Positions 10,359 to 21,119 of a stretch of 64,000 nucleotides of DNA are shown piece after piece (within the stretch, counting starts at the first letter, position 1; every line of letters starts with the position of its first letter). Source of the stretch: Colocasia esculenta (Eukaryota; Streptophyta; Magnoliopsida; Alismatales; Araceae); the NCBI GenBank assembly GCA_014218235.1, contig CM024755.1:79468631-79532630 (forward strand). Reading direction: 5' to 3'. Both the position numbers and the translations under genes were made by a program. The notes under the pieces were generated by a model. The model was not told where the DNA came from and did not search any database. It saw nothing but the letters and a program-made list of their open reading frames with translations.

Positions 10359-11802
10359 TCATTTACCACAATGAGGGGGGGTGAGGCATATGGCCAACAC
10401 ATTCTTTTTTTTTTGCAAATTGGTGTTGTTATCAATATTAGGGTAGAATCTTTTAAGGTACAATCCATTCCATGAGTGAGAGAGCTCCTCACCTTCGGCA
10501 TTAACTAGCCTATACGCGTTTCCGGGGTACACTTCCTTAACGACGTACGACCCTTCCCAGTTTGCTGACAATTTAGACCTCGGACCTCCAGGTTTTATAA
10601 AAATGAGCTTCAAAACCATGTCTCCTTGTTGGAATTTACGCTCAATCACTTTCTTTTGAAAAGATCTTGAGAGTCTATTTTGATACGCAAGCACATGATC
10701 GGCTGCATCTAAACGCCGTTCGTCTAAGAGTTCCAGCTGTACAAGTAACGCCTCCCGATGTTCATCGGGATTAAGTTCCTTGTCTAGCTGAACCCTTAGC
10801 GAATGAATGAGGATCTCGTGCGGACATACCGCCTCCATCCCATAAGTAAGTGAGAATGGAGTTTGCCCAGTGGGCGTGCGGACGGAGGTGCGGTAGGCCC
10901 ACAGAGCCTCAACTAGTTTTTCAGGCCAATCAGCAAGTTTATTAGACTCACAAGTTTTCTTTAGAATTTTCAAATGTGTTTTGTTTGTGGCTTCGGCCTG
11001 GCCGTTCCCCTGCGGATAGTATGGAGACGAATGATGCAAGGAAATATTGAATTTCTTACATAGGTCCTGAAGCTCTTGAGATATGAACTGTGGTCCATTG
11101 TCGGTGACAAGGCTACTTGGCACTCCGAACCACGCGATGATGTTCCTCATGATGAATTTGCACACGGTTAGAACCTTTGATTTCTGCAAATGCTTCAGCT
11201 TCGGCCCACTTGGTGAAGTACTCAGTAGCAGTGAGAATGAAGGATTTTTGTTTTACCTAAGCATCAGGATCACCAAGAGGCCCGATGATATCAAAGGCCC
11301 ACATGGAGAAAGGCCAAGGGGAAGATAGTGGATGCAACGAGGAGGATGGAGTATGGATTTTGTCGGCATAGATCTGGCATTTGACACACCTACGAACGTA
11401 GATGGCACAATCTTCTTCTAGGGTCGGCCAGTAGTAGCCCTGCCTAAGAATTTTCTTAGCCAACATTTGGCTATTAACATGCCCTCCGCACTCACTGGAA
11501 TGGGATCCTTCCACTACCTTCCAGGCTTCTTCGTCCGACAAACATCGGAGGAGCATTCCATTTAGAGCGCGTCTGTAGAGCACTTCACCAATAAGGGTAT
11601 ACTTTAATGCCGCTCTACGGATGGCTCGCTTGTCCTCTGCTTCAGCTTCTTCGGGGAAGGTACCGTCTCTACAATACTGCTCAATTTCATGGTACCACGG
11701 GCTTTCTTCTTCCATCATTTCTCCTAATTCCACAAGCAATAACTCCTTTGCTTCTTTTCTCTCTGCCTTCAAAACTAGAGAACTCCTAAGGTAACGAACC
11801 AA
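10359..11802 (-). pseudogene. T1 integrase (pol C-terminal part)
   Basis: Integrase joins the element cDNA to host DNA in the nucleus. On the minus strand the zinc-binding H2C2 part ('HSSECGGH' ... 'CVKCQ') lies at about 11385-11520. The catalytic Asp-Asp-Glu triad is visible as 'FDIIG' (about 11290), 'VTDNGPQF' (about 11095) and 'GNGQAEATNK' (about 11005), followed by a C-terminal domain with 'WEGSYVVKEVYPGNAYRL'. A stop after 'GDPDA' at 11257 and a frameshift near 11190 split it. It directly follows the RNase H frame at 11775, with a small overlap caused by the frame change. The C-terminus ends at 10359. No chromodomain is seen, as expected for Tat. Confidence 0.88.
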
Positions 11803-12890
11803 GGATCCTGAGTAGAGGGAGCCTCTAACCTTTGAACAGTGATTGTCTCAATGCTGCGACTGAGAGGGAAGGAGAGAGAGGAGGCTAGGAATGCGAGGGC
11901 ATCGACCAGGATATTTTGAGAGCGAGGAGTATGAATGTAGATGAGTTGACGAAATTGCTTGGCTAGGAGTGTGACCAGATCTTGATAGGGCTTGAGTTTA
12001 GGGTCATGAGTGCGGTAAGTAGAAAGGACTTTCCGAAGAACGAGTTGAGAGTCTCCTATGATCTTGAGATGACGTGCGCCTAAGAGGTAGGCAAGCTTAA
12101 GACCGGCAAGGAGAGCCTCATACTCGGAGATGTTGTTGGTGGCATAGAATTGGAGCTGATAGGCTAGAGGAATGGTGACCCCTTCTGGGGTGAGCAGAAC
12201 AGCACCTATGCCCCGTCCTCTAGAATTGAGAGCTCCATCAAAATGGAGCGACCAGAAGGGATCGCGAGAGATAAGGGATAGGTTATCATCGGGGAATTCC
12301 TCTTGAACCGTGTCACTGAGGGGGAGAGGAAGATGAGCAAGGTGCTCAGCAATGGCATACAGTTTTATGGCTTTCTGAACTACAAAGGCAATATCGAATT
12401 GAGAGAGGAAACTTTGCCAGCGTGCCAATCTGTCGGCGACGACTGGCTTCTCCAAGAGATACCTAATAGGGTCCATTCTAGAAAACAAACTCACCTTATG
12501 AGCTAGAAAGTAGTGCTTCAATTTCTGCACTACCCAAACTAGCGCTGCACATGTTTTCTCCATTGTAGTGAGTTTGAGCTCGGAAGGATTAAAGAGCCTA
12601 GATAGGTAATAGACTGCCCTTTCTTTGCCAGATTCTTCATGTTGGGAAAGGATAGCTCCTAGGGAGTCCTCAATGGTTGACAGATATAGGATTAAGGGTT
12701 TCCCAGGGATAGGCGCCTGGAGCACGGGCAGATTCATGAGATAACTCTTGAGTTCATCGAAGGCCTCCTGGCACTTATCGTTCCATTCAAAATTGACTCC
12801 TCCTTTTAAAAGTTCATAGAAAGGACGGCATCTTTGGGAGTGCTGAGATATGAATCTTCTTATAAATTGAAGCCGACCAATCAACCTCAA
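11775..12890 (-). CDS. T1 reverse transcriptase thumb plus dual RNase H
   Basis: This is an uninterrupted 371-residue frame. Residues 1-90 hold the end of reverse transcriptase ('FYELLKGGVNFEWNDKCQEA'). Next comes a gypsy RNase H that has lost its first catalytic Asp ('LYLSTIEDSLGAIL' instead of a TDAS-like motif), used as a connection domain. At about residues 215-345 there is a second RNase H with all four acidic positions: 'HFDGA', 'SEYEALLAGL', 'GDSQLV' and 'ILVDAL'. The degenerate first and intact second RNase H together define the Tat clade. The second one would remove the RNA template during cDNA synthesis. It is a segment of the broken pol, not a free gene. Confidence 0.9.
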   Translation of the reverse strand: MRLIGRLQFIRRFISQHSQRCRPFYELLKGGVNFEWNDKCQEAFDELKSYLMNLPVLQAPIPGKPLILYLSTIEDSLGAILSQHEESGKERAVYYLSRLFNPSELKLTTMEKTCAALVWVVQKLKHYFLAHKVSLFSRMDPIRYLLEKPVVADRLARWQSFLSQFDIAFVVQKAIKLYAIAEHLAHLPLPLSDTVQEEFPDDNLSLISRDPFWSLHFDGALNSRGRGIGAVLLTPEGVTIPLAYQLQFYATNNISEYEALLAGLKLAYLLGARHLKIIGDSQLVLRKVLSTYRTHDPKLKPYQDLVTLLAKQFRQLIYIHTPRSQNILVDALAFLASSLSFPLSRSIETITVQRLEAPSTQDPWFVTLGVL

Positions 12891-14331
12891 AGCTCGGATA
12901 TGTTCTTGGGAGGAGTCATTTCATTGATTGCCTTGGCCTTGTGCGGGTCTATTTGAATCCCCCGTTTGCTAACTATAAACCCTAGCAATTTGACTGAAGA
13001 AACCCCGAATACGCACTTCTTCGGATTCATCTTCAATTGGTATTCTTGTGCGCGACGAAATACTTTGCAAGGACGGAGGAATGCTCTTCGAGTCCGAGAC
13101 TTCACCCACAATATCATCCACGTATACCTCAACATCAATATGAATCATGTCATGGAAGATAGCTAACATTGCCCTTTGATAGGTGGCGCTGGCATTCTTT
13201 AATCCAAACGGCATGACCACATAGCAATAAGTTCCTCATGGGGTGGTGAAGGAGGTTTTCTCTTGATCCTCCGGGGCTAGACATATTTGATTATAGCCTG
13301 AATACCCATCCATGAATGATAGAGTTTCGAACCCTGTGGTATTATCAATTAAGATGTCCAAATGAGGTAATGGGAAATCATCCTTTGGACATGCCTTATT
13401 TAAGTCCCGGAAGTCTATGCAGATGCGCACCCTTCCGTCTTTCTTCATCACCGGGACTATGTTTGCCACCCACAATGGATAGAGGACTACACGGATGAAC
13501 TTGGCTTTGTGTAGTTTATCGATTTCCTCTTTCATCTTCAACGCGATGTGGGGGACAAACCTCCTTAACTTTTGTTTAACGGCAACTGCCCCTGGCTTTA
13601 AAATTAACCTGTGTTCTACCAGTTCGGGGTCAATGTCGGGCATGTCATCATAGGACCAGGCAAAGGAGTCCTTGAACTCCCTTAGCATCTCTATGAGTAC
13701 CTTTTCTTCTTCAAGAGGGAGACTGGAAGCTATGGTCAAGAGCCTTGGATCCTCTTCTGTTCCCACATTTACCTCCTTGGTGGGTTCATCTACTGCCGAG
13801 GTTGGTTCATCAAACCTCCTCATACCGCTAGCATACATTTCGGCAGCATCTTCTATCTCGCAATCATTTTCATCCGATGGGTCATCTTCGGCTAAGATCT
13901 CATACACTCCGAATCCATCATCTAGCCCTTCCTCTTTACGCAAATCCTCTATGTTCATAACTACAGCTTCTTGGACGAACTCTTCGACAGCTAGAAGAGC
14001 GCCACACCTTTGCACTAGATCAAACAGATATCTACGGGGTATGCCACTACCCTTCCTCTTCCTAGATGGGGACGGGGACTTGCTAGATTCTACCACTGAG
14101 CCTAGACTAGATTTGATATTTACAAAAGGCTCTGGAGGAATGTCCAGAGGTTTATTGGAAAGGGAAGGAAAGGGTGCGGCAAGGCCGTAATGGTCCTCTG
14201 ATAGGACTGGAGGAGGGGGCGGACCACCCGAGCTCAGGGTGCCGGTAGGAGAATTGGGGTGTAGGGGAACAGAAGGCCCCTCACCCGGATCGCCCATAAT
14301 GGCCATGTTTGGCCAACAGGCGACGATGTAG
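12887..14331 (-). pseudogene. T1 reverse transcriptase
   Basis: The region carries polymerase motifs in order: 'RVRICIDFRDLNKACPKDDF', 'SFMDGYSGYNQI', 'VVMPFGLKNASATYQ', 'VYVDDIV' (the YVDD active site) and 'KCVFGV.SVKLLGFIVS'. It begins after an acidic, Pro/Ser-rich N-terminal extension with its first ATG at 14306. A minus-strand splice acceptor (TTTCTGCTTCAG, ending at 14332) precedes this ATG and leaves the frame open, as expected if an intron separates protease and polymerase as in Ogre-type elements. A stop near 13235 and frameshifts near 13130 and 12890 inactivate it. Confidence 0.88.
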
Positions 14332-14354
14332 CTGAAGCAGAAAGAGGAGAAAGA

Positions 14355-14790
14355 GCGGGGATCGCTGCTCAGGAGGAAAAAATGGTGACGGGGATCTCCG
14401 TCAGCAGGAGAGAGGAAGCGTGATGGTGACGGGGATCGCCGTCAAAGCAGGGGAATGCAGGGGTGACGGGGTCGCCGTCGAGAGATGAAGGGAGTGTGGG
14501 AGTGACAGGGATCGCCGCCAGCAGGAGAGAAGGATTGCGAGGTGACGGGGATCGCCATCGAAGCAAAGGGGAAATGCGAGGGTGACGGGGATTACCGTTG
14601 GGGAGAGTGTAAGAGCTAGACAGTTGAACGGAGAGAGAGGGAAGGGTGAGTCAGAAAGGAAAAGGAGGACCGGGATCGCCGTCTGACGAAAAGGAGAAGA
14701 GAAGAAGAAGGGGATCGCCGTCTGAAGAAAAGGAGAAGAGAAGAAGACGGGGATCGAGAAGAGAAGAAGATGGGGATCGCCGTCCGAAGA
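14355..14790. repeat. Minisatellite with GACGG...CCGTC units in T1
   Basis: Eleven units around the core 'gacggggatcgccgtc' are present. The first seven are spaced about 36-41 bp apart and the last four are tighter and purine-rich. The core is an inverted repeat (GACGG / CCGTC). It lies between the protease/G-patch and the reverse transcriptase, within the stretch that may be an intron. Confidence 0.85.
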
Positions 14791-14874
14791 AGAGAAGGGA
14801 AAAGACGAATGAAGGAACACACACACACACTTTTGTTTTGTTTTGTTTTTTTTTTGAACTATAAAAGAACTACA

Positions 14875-15380
14875 TTACATTAGAAGGCTTCGAAAAAAGG
14901 ATAGGACCGAGCCATTAAGGAAAATGGTGAAGAGAGGTGAAGGGCGGATTAATGCTTCGAGAGCGTCGGGGGAAAATTGGAGAAAGAGGGGTGGAGATAA
15001 GGGAATAAAATCAAAATTGTAGATAAGGATGGATGAAATGAAATGACTGAGAGGCCGAGGAAACCCTGGCCAGAGCTCCTTTGTTAGATTGGCTGAACTG
15101 ACTATTTCAACTTTCTCACCAAATCCAAGCAACTGTCGCTTGGTGGTGGCTACTGATGCTGATGGCAGTGCTGCCTGAGACTGCAATGTGTCATCTTCGC
15201 TGAATAAGCGGTTGACCGCTGAGATGAGATCCTCCAATTCTGGTTCCTCTGTCTCGGCTTCAGGTTCACTGAACAACAAACTAACTGCTGAAATCAAATC
15301 TTCAAGATCTGGTGCTTCTGCATCTGACTCGGCTCTCTTCTTCTTGTTGGGTCGCTGAGCTTCTAAAGTTTGATATGCCG
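14875..15380 (-). CDS. T1 spacer ORF with duplicated acidic motif, unknown function
   Basis: The frame contains two copies of an acidic motif, 'EDLISAVSLLFSE' and 'EDLISAVNRLFSE', 19 residues apart, then a hydrophobic tail. It lies between the G-patch and polymerase parts of T1. The in-element position suggests part of the gag-pro polyprotein or an intron-retained frame. I do not recognise the domain. Confidence 0.4.
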
Positions 15381-15515
15381 ACCTTGGTGCTGCTTCCGCT
15401 GTAATGTTGTACCCAGGCTATATAGGTCCTCTGACAAAGTGATCATATAGGGTCCAGGTGAGTGGGCCATGGTCTGACTGTGAAGAAGATGAGAATGTAG
15501 CCCATTCTGAGTATC

Positions 15516-16183
15516 CTAGACCATATTTGTAAATTTCTTTGTGCTAGGCACTGTCTTGGTCCTCCCTTGGAGATGAGAACCCAAACCTTTTCCTGTTTGA
15601 TAGCCTAGTCTGAACATGATATCCCAACCTTTTGCGTTTGTAGACATATCCTTCCTGACGGCCGCCACTGATGGGGATCCAATCGGGCGGTTAGAAGAGA
15701 AAGTATAAGCCCAAGGGTAGTTCACATCGAGCACCGAGATAATGGCTTATTGGACGGCCAGACTGATGGCAATACCCTCTCAACAACTTCTACTGTGTGG
15801 GTTGTGGCTATGCTCTTAACTTTGACTATCCGCCCTTGATAGGGGAATTTCAAACATTGATGTGTCGTGGAAGGTACCGCCCCTAGTGATTCGATCCATG
15901 GGCGTCCCAGGATGGCCTTGTAAGTATGATCGATGTTCAGCACATAAAATTCGACTGCCATGACTAGTGGTCCCAATTCTGCTTGTAAAATGACTACCCC
16001 ACGGCAAGCCCACCGGGAATTGTCATAGGCAGCTATGGTGGTGGGAGTAGGCTGCAGTTGACGTTCTGAGATGTTGCAGGCTCTTAGGGTGCTTAGTGGA
16101 CATACATTGATAGAGGCTCCTGTATCCACTAATGTCGCGTCAATGGCCACTTTATTAATTGTAAGCGTCACACACAATGGCAT
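15516..16183 (-). pseudogene. T1 aspartic protease and G-patch
   Basis: The protease (15722-16183) cleaves the polyprotein. It has the catalytic 'LVDTGASINVCPLSTL' near residue 17 and the family's 'AILGRPWIESLGAVPST' near residue 90. Just downstream, in another frame (15516-15734), is a G-patch: 'RLGYQTGKGLGSHLQG', a glycine-rich RNA-binding motif often found after protease in Tat elements. The frame change between them is a defect or a shift site. The gag region lies immediately upstream. Confidence 0.85.
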
Positions 16184-16203
16184 TTTCCTGGCTTCAGGGG
16201 CAG

Positions 16204-17107
16204 CTAATTCACCATCAGAAAAGTTATCGTGGGTCCCCTGTTCACAATGGAAAGCACAAAAGGCAAGTTATCAGGGTTCATGTCTTCACTGACCATGACC
16301 CTTTGCAGGAAGGCCCTTGCGGCATCTTGATGAGTCTGCGACCTTTTGATTAGCTCTAATATGGAAATTTTAGTAGGAGTCTGATCTAGGTGCTTCAGAA
16401 TATCATATTGGGTCCCCGGAGCCGGATCTATCTCTTCCGTGTCCTGTTGTTGTTGGGTAGTGGACTGCTGTGCTGGTGGACCTGGCATAGGTGCGGATGC
16501 ATTAGGGTACATCCGATGGAACATCTGCCCGCTCCGCAAGGCAAGGTTATGGTGGAGTGGAGAAGGTGAGGTGTCAAGGATAGAGGGATTGGCTAGCAAT
16601 GGTGCTGGCGTAGGGGATAAAGGGACGTTGGTGAATGAAGGGATGACGGGGGAATCATAAAGCGGCGAGGTGAAGGCGGAAATAGTAGGTGTGAAGGAGG
16701 GAGGTATAGTGGATGTAGGTGTGGGGGTAGCGGGTGTGTTGTGGGAAATGACCAGAAGCTGGCCCACTTTGTGCTCATCATCGAAGGCCCATTGAGCTTC
16801 TGGTGGTGGGTGATGGATAACTGGGTTAACATGCGCGGGTGGAGGAGGTGGTGGAGCAGGTTGGGGATTTGGAGCTATAGGATGCTGTGGCATAGGGTTG
16901 CGGATTATGCCAAGATCGTTCGCCGGCTGCTGCGGCTGCTGTTGTTGTTGCTGGTACTGTTGCGGAAAGGGCTAGAACTGCTGTTGTTGTTGTTGCTGTT
17001 GTTGGTGTTGTTGTTGTTGTGGCTGCTGTCGCCTTTTCTGTTGCTGCTGTTGCCTCTGACCTTGTTGGTCCCCTAGAGTCTAGATCAACCTTTTCATTTA
17101 TGCCCAA
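16204..17107 (-). CDS. T1 gag-protease linker, poly-Gln and Pro-rich
   Basis: The minus strand between about 17060 and 16920 encodes long glutamine runs (CAA/CAG repeats) with one stop. Then come a Pro/Ser/Thr-rich linker starting 'MPQHPIAPNPQPAPPPPPP' and a more ordered C-terminal part ('ILELIKRSQTHQDAARAFL'), as precedes the protease in Tat elements. It is part of the gag-pro polyprotein, with no catalytic residues. Confidence 0.65.
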
Positions 17108-18486
17108 TCAATTTGGTTCTGCTCATGAAGGTCATATATCATGTCCCGGAACTGAAAACAATACGACACATTGTGGCCCGGATGGCGATGGTAGACACAA
17201 TACCTTGTTTGGTCCGCTGCCATATTCCAATTCGCCTTCTCAGGAGGGAGTCTAAGAGCATTGAGGGACATGAGAGCTACAAAGACATCGGCCAACGACT
17301 CGGGTAGAGGTAGATATTGGGCTCTCTTGGGTCCATTGGGCTTTCTAGGGGCAAAGCCATTTTGAGGTGGAGGGACCTGAGAATATTGGCGCTGGTCTTG
17401 GGGAGGGTTCTGACCTTGAGGAGGTTGTTGTTTGTTCCTGTTCCATGGCTGCTGAGGTTGCTGGGTATACGGAGATCTGCCTACCGGACCTTGGGGGTTA
17501 CTGACTGCACCGACTTGCTCATTGGTTTGGATCCCCTCGGTAACTGGGCCTTGAGGCTTCTTGGCATAACGGGCTTTTGGGGTCTCAAACATGGAGTGTA
17601 TAGGTGAGTCTTTAAGCTGAGTCTGAATAAAACGGGCTCGGCTATAAAGCTGGTGCATGGTAGAAATGTCATTCATGGCCAATATGGCCCGGTAGGTCGG
17701 GGTAGCATTGGAGATCAACAATTTGAATTTCTCCTCTTCTGGCATAGGGCAACGAACCTTGGCAGCCAATGAACGCCACCGGTCAGCGTATGTTGAGAAC
17801 TCTTCCTCAGGTTTCATTTTTCGATGACTAGATCAATAAAGGAATATTCAGGTCCGACTCGATCTTGGAATTGCTGCAAGAACCTTTCTTGGACAATCTG
17901 GAACGGGGTTTGGACAATCGTATAGCTCCTTTTTCATAACATCCCACTCCGCAAGGAAGTCGGAGGGGGCTTGGGCATGGTGTGTAGAGACAATGGAGCG
18001 GGGTTGCTCGAAGGTGCGAGACCTCTCACGGGCAAGGGAGGCAGGCTCGGCTGTATAGTATACCGAGGTTAGAGGGGATCGAGGCCGACCCTCTCGCACC
18101 AGAAGGTAGCTCGGTTCCAAAAAATGGATGGCCCGAGGACGGAGGGGTGTGGGGTCTGCCCCTGAAGAAGAGAGGTGGGGTGCTGAGGCAACATGGGCGG
18201 AGGAGACTGCCGGCTGAGCTGAGTTACGAGCAGAGGGAGACAAGGGTTGCTTGCCCTTGGCGGCAGCAATGAACTCTCGGACTTGATTCGGAGTTAGATG
18301 AGGAAGCAGCTGACTAAATTGGTAATGGGGGTCATCTTCCCTTGGAGGAGAAGGAGGACGGGAATGACCCCCAATGACAAGAGGAGCCTGAACATGCCCT
18401 GGGGGTATGGCCATTGAGGGTTGGGCCACATCCTCGAGGAGTCCAAGGGGCAAGGCATCGTCAGAAAGGACACTGAACTGTTCCAT
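17098..18486 (-). pseudogene. T1 gag
   Basis: Gag forms the virus-like particle. I place the start at the minus-strand ATG at 18486 ('MEQFSVLSDDALPLG'), after an untranslated leader. The N-terminal part to about 17850 is Pro/Ser-rich with 'DFLAEWDVMKKELYDCP'. The conserved gag core continues in another frame from 17817 ('FSTYADRWRSLAAKV', 'LYSRARFIQTQLKDSP'). It ends with a zinc-knuckle variant, 'CVYHRHPGHNVSYC' (C-x2-H-x4-H-x4-C), near 17170. A stop or frameshift around 17820-17850 breaks it. Confidence 0.8.
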
Positions 18487-19676
18487 GTCGAACAAAGGGT
18501 TATGATAGAGTACAAGGAAAGGAGGGGAATGACTCGATCTCCCTAGACAATGACGCATGCACCCCCCTAAACGACAAGGGGGTGATACTGACAACACCTA
18601 GACTCTAGCACAAATCAAGAAAGACTGAGAGGAGGAGGGATGAACCGAAGCACCCAAGTTATCATGATTAATGCACAAATTTGTTAAAGTTCGCACTTGA
18701 CCTTTAGATGAATTGATTAAGGGTGTGTCACTCGGTCAGGTGGATCCTAACAGGTACGAACTCGAGTCCTTCGGTGTTACTAAGGGTGGTATACTCACAC
18801 GTAGGATGGCTCGAACTAAGGGTGCAACAGGTACAACCAGCCCGGTGAACCGCAACGTGCATACGGTCACGAGGTCTTACGGAGGTCCTTGGAAGGTGGG
18901 TCCGAGTCAACCTACGAGTACTCGTAGGTGAGAGAGCTCACTCATCCAAAGGGGAACCTGACCAATGGGATGAATAGCATATGCAAGGGGCCTAAACGCC
19001 TAAAATGTATGCAAGAGTAGTAAGTGAAAGGGAAATAGAGTGACAAAACAGCTCTCGGGTCAAGTCGCGGCGGCCGTGTACACCGCGACCTTACCGCGAT
19101 AGAGCGGGCTGCCGCGATAGGAACAGAAACCCGAGAAAGTAGTAAGTCACACACACAGACTCAAACAGACTACCTGAACAAATGATAAGGGTAAAAAATC
19201 ACCAAAATAGTACAAACTGGATCATGGAGCACTCAGAAACCGATCATGAATGAAAATAGTAACATACAAAGCGTACCTGTAGATGCGACGCTTAACCCCG
19301 ACGCGAGCCTGTCGCGCCCCCGCGCACTGCCGCGACCAGATCCAAAAACTTACAAGGGAAAATAAATGGGAAACCCGAATCCTAACAGGATTTTAACAAC
19401 CAGAAGCACGACAACAGATGGCAGATAAACATGGAACATACGTGCATGGTCTCGTAGAAACGGGGTAAGGCAGATAGGGAAGATTGCACTAACCTGAGAT
19501 CGCGTCCCTCTCCGCAGTCGCGATATAGTCGCGTCCCCACGATACACTGCGACAAGAACAGAACACAGAAAAATACAGAAAACAAAAAAAAAACAAAACC
19601 TAACAGGGCACTAAGAGGATGAACGAGGAAGAAAACATGGCAGCAGGCAAGTTAGATCTACGAGGGTAGCACTGAA
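18487..19676 (-). other. T1 leader (5' untranslated region) with GTCGCGAC sites
   Basis: About 1.2 kb separates the primer site from gag. No supported gene is present on either strand. Three patches of GTCGCGAC-like sites occur: about 19060-19125, 19280-19335 and 19495-19555. The leader of a genomic RNA normally holds packaging and dimerisation signals, so palindromes here could matter. Confidence 0.6.
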
Positions 19677-19695
19677 GGTCCCACCGTGATCGCCA
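19677..19695 (-). other. T1 primer binding site
   Basis: On the minus strand, TGGCGATCACGGTGGGACC starts five bases after the 5' LTR. T2 has the same sequence with two changes at the same place (56502-56520). I cannot name the tRNA from memory with confidence. The shared primer site suggests that T1 and T2 use the same tRNA. Confidence 0.7.
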
Positions 19696-19700
19696 AAAGG

Positions 19701-21114
19701 TGTAATCACAAGGATTGTACCCCCCTCAACATAGACATGAATACCAAATATGATAGCATGATAAATAGGATGTGATCGCCACCTAGAGAATTGCCAAATA
19801 AAGAGAATAATGCAGGCTAACTACTCTAGGAAGGGGGAAGAGAACAAAGGAATACCTGATGTCGCGGTCGTTGTGACGGCCGCATGCAGCCTGAGAACGC
19901 GTCAGTCTTGGTGGACGCATTTCTTGTCGCGTCGCCTTCCTCCATCGCGTTCTCTTCTAGTGCGGGAGATGGTGAGTGGGACCTCCTTCCCGTCCTCCGG
20001 CCGGCCAGAGAATGAGAGCTCCTCGTAGAACTTCGCTTGAATGCCTGCCAATCAAAGAGAGAAACAACAAAAGCCCTATTAGAATATGATTAGTGTAGTA
20101 TTTACTCTAAAAATGGAAGGAAATGAAACAACATGAAGGGAACGAACTTGGGGGTGGTTTTAAACCCCTAGGGAAAGGGAAAAAATGTGGGAGGAAATGG
20201 AGTGCAATCTATCTAAGAAATAAAATAATAATGCATGAAGAAATGAGGAAAAGGAGAGAGGAGAGGGTGAGCCCCATTGGGGCGACTCCTGGCTTGATGG
20301 ATGTCCCAAATATTGTCCAAAGGCTTCAGAGAGATGTTGGAGTCGCCGTTCGTGCGTTCCTTGCTCCGTTCATGAAGAAACGAATGAATTTTGTGGAACA
20401 AGATGTGAAAGGAAGTGGTGATGTGAGGGCTGCGAGTCTAAGCATGGACCAGAGAGGGTTTTGGCAGCTCTTCGGGGTGAAAAATGGGGTCCTCCCATCC
20501 TTCAAGAGAGGCCTCTCTTTTATAGAGCCTTTAAGAGATAATATCTCCTTTGAATGAGAATTAATTAAAATGGGAGATAAACCTCACCCAAAATCGAATG
20601 GAGAATCCTTGGGGTCCTCAAGGAGAGTCCCTAGGGCCCAAATCTCGCCCAAGGGGTTGAGATATTCTCTAGGGATAAAGATAAACTCATGAGAGGATAA
20701 ATAGGAGGTGGTTGCGGAGGCCTGCATGCGCAGCTGCTGTCGTGGCGTATCGTAGGGCCGCGACATGGAGACGCGACAGGGCTAAGCATCGCGACAGAAT
20801 TGTCCACGTGTATGGATAATGCATGGGCTGTCGCGGCAGCCTCGACCGTCGCAACTCAGAGACACGGCGCCACGATGCGTCGCGACTATAAAATCGAAAT
20901 TTATGTGAATTATCAGCCAACCGCATGAATGGATAAGAGTCATTGATGCTTAAGGACTCTCTCAAAGTGATATGGGCGGGATTTCAAGGCAATTTAAATC
21001 GTTAATGGGCTCAAATCAAGGCTAATGATGGGCTCAAGGTGAGTGACCAATTAGGGGCCCACTGAAGTGACAAGAAATGTGGTTCGACCCATCAGTCGCA
21101 ATCGGGTGTCTACA
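19701..21114 (-). mobile_element. T1 5' LTR (right end)
   Basis: It is 1414 bp, TG to CA, and nearly identical to 1518-2925. The minus-strand TATA box TATAAAAG is at 20517-20524. The GTCGCGAC cluster at about 20740-20890 lies 220-370 bp upstream of it in the element's direction, in U3. The target duplication GACTC follows at 21115. Confidence 0.93.
20517..20524 (-). promoter_or_regulatory. TATA box of T1 5' LTR
   Basis: TATAAAAG on the minus strand is conserved in both T1 LTRs. It is the likely core promoter for T1 genomic RNA. Confidence 0.65.
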
Positions 21115-21119
21115 GACTC

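Larger units (their letters stand above)
1518..21114 (-). mobile_element. T1: Tat-clade Ty3/gypsy retrotransposon with antisense PMD genes
   Basis: T1 is 19.6 kb and reads right to left. In its own direction it has a 5' LTR (19701-21114), primer site, gag, protease, G-patch, a spacer with a minisatellite, reverse transcriptase, degenerate RNase H plus a second RNase H, integrase, then a long tail with two genes on the opposite strand, a polypurine tract and the 3' LTR (1518-2925). A second, separate RNase H after the gypsy one is the hallmark of the Tat clade. The target duplication is GACTC. The pol frames are broken in several places, so this copy is not autonomous now. The exact Tat family is not assigned. 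Confidence 0.92.

Noticed and set aside
12303..12506. + strand frames within T1 pol (also 13672-14190 and 11083-11328)
   Set aside because: They are opposite-strand readings of well-supported pol sequence with no domains of their own, unlike the PMD genes, which have motifs and splice sites.
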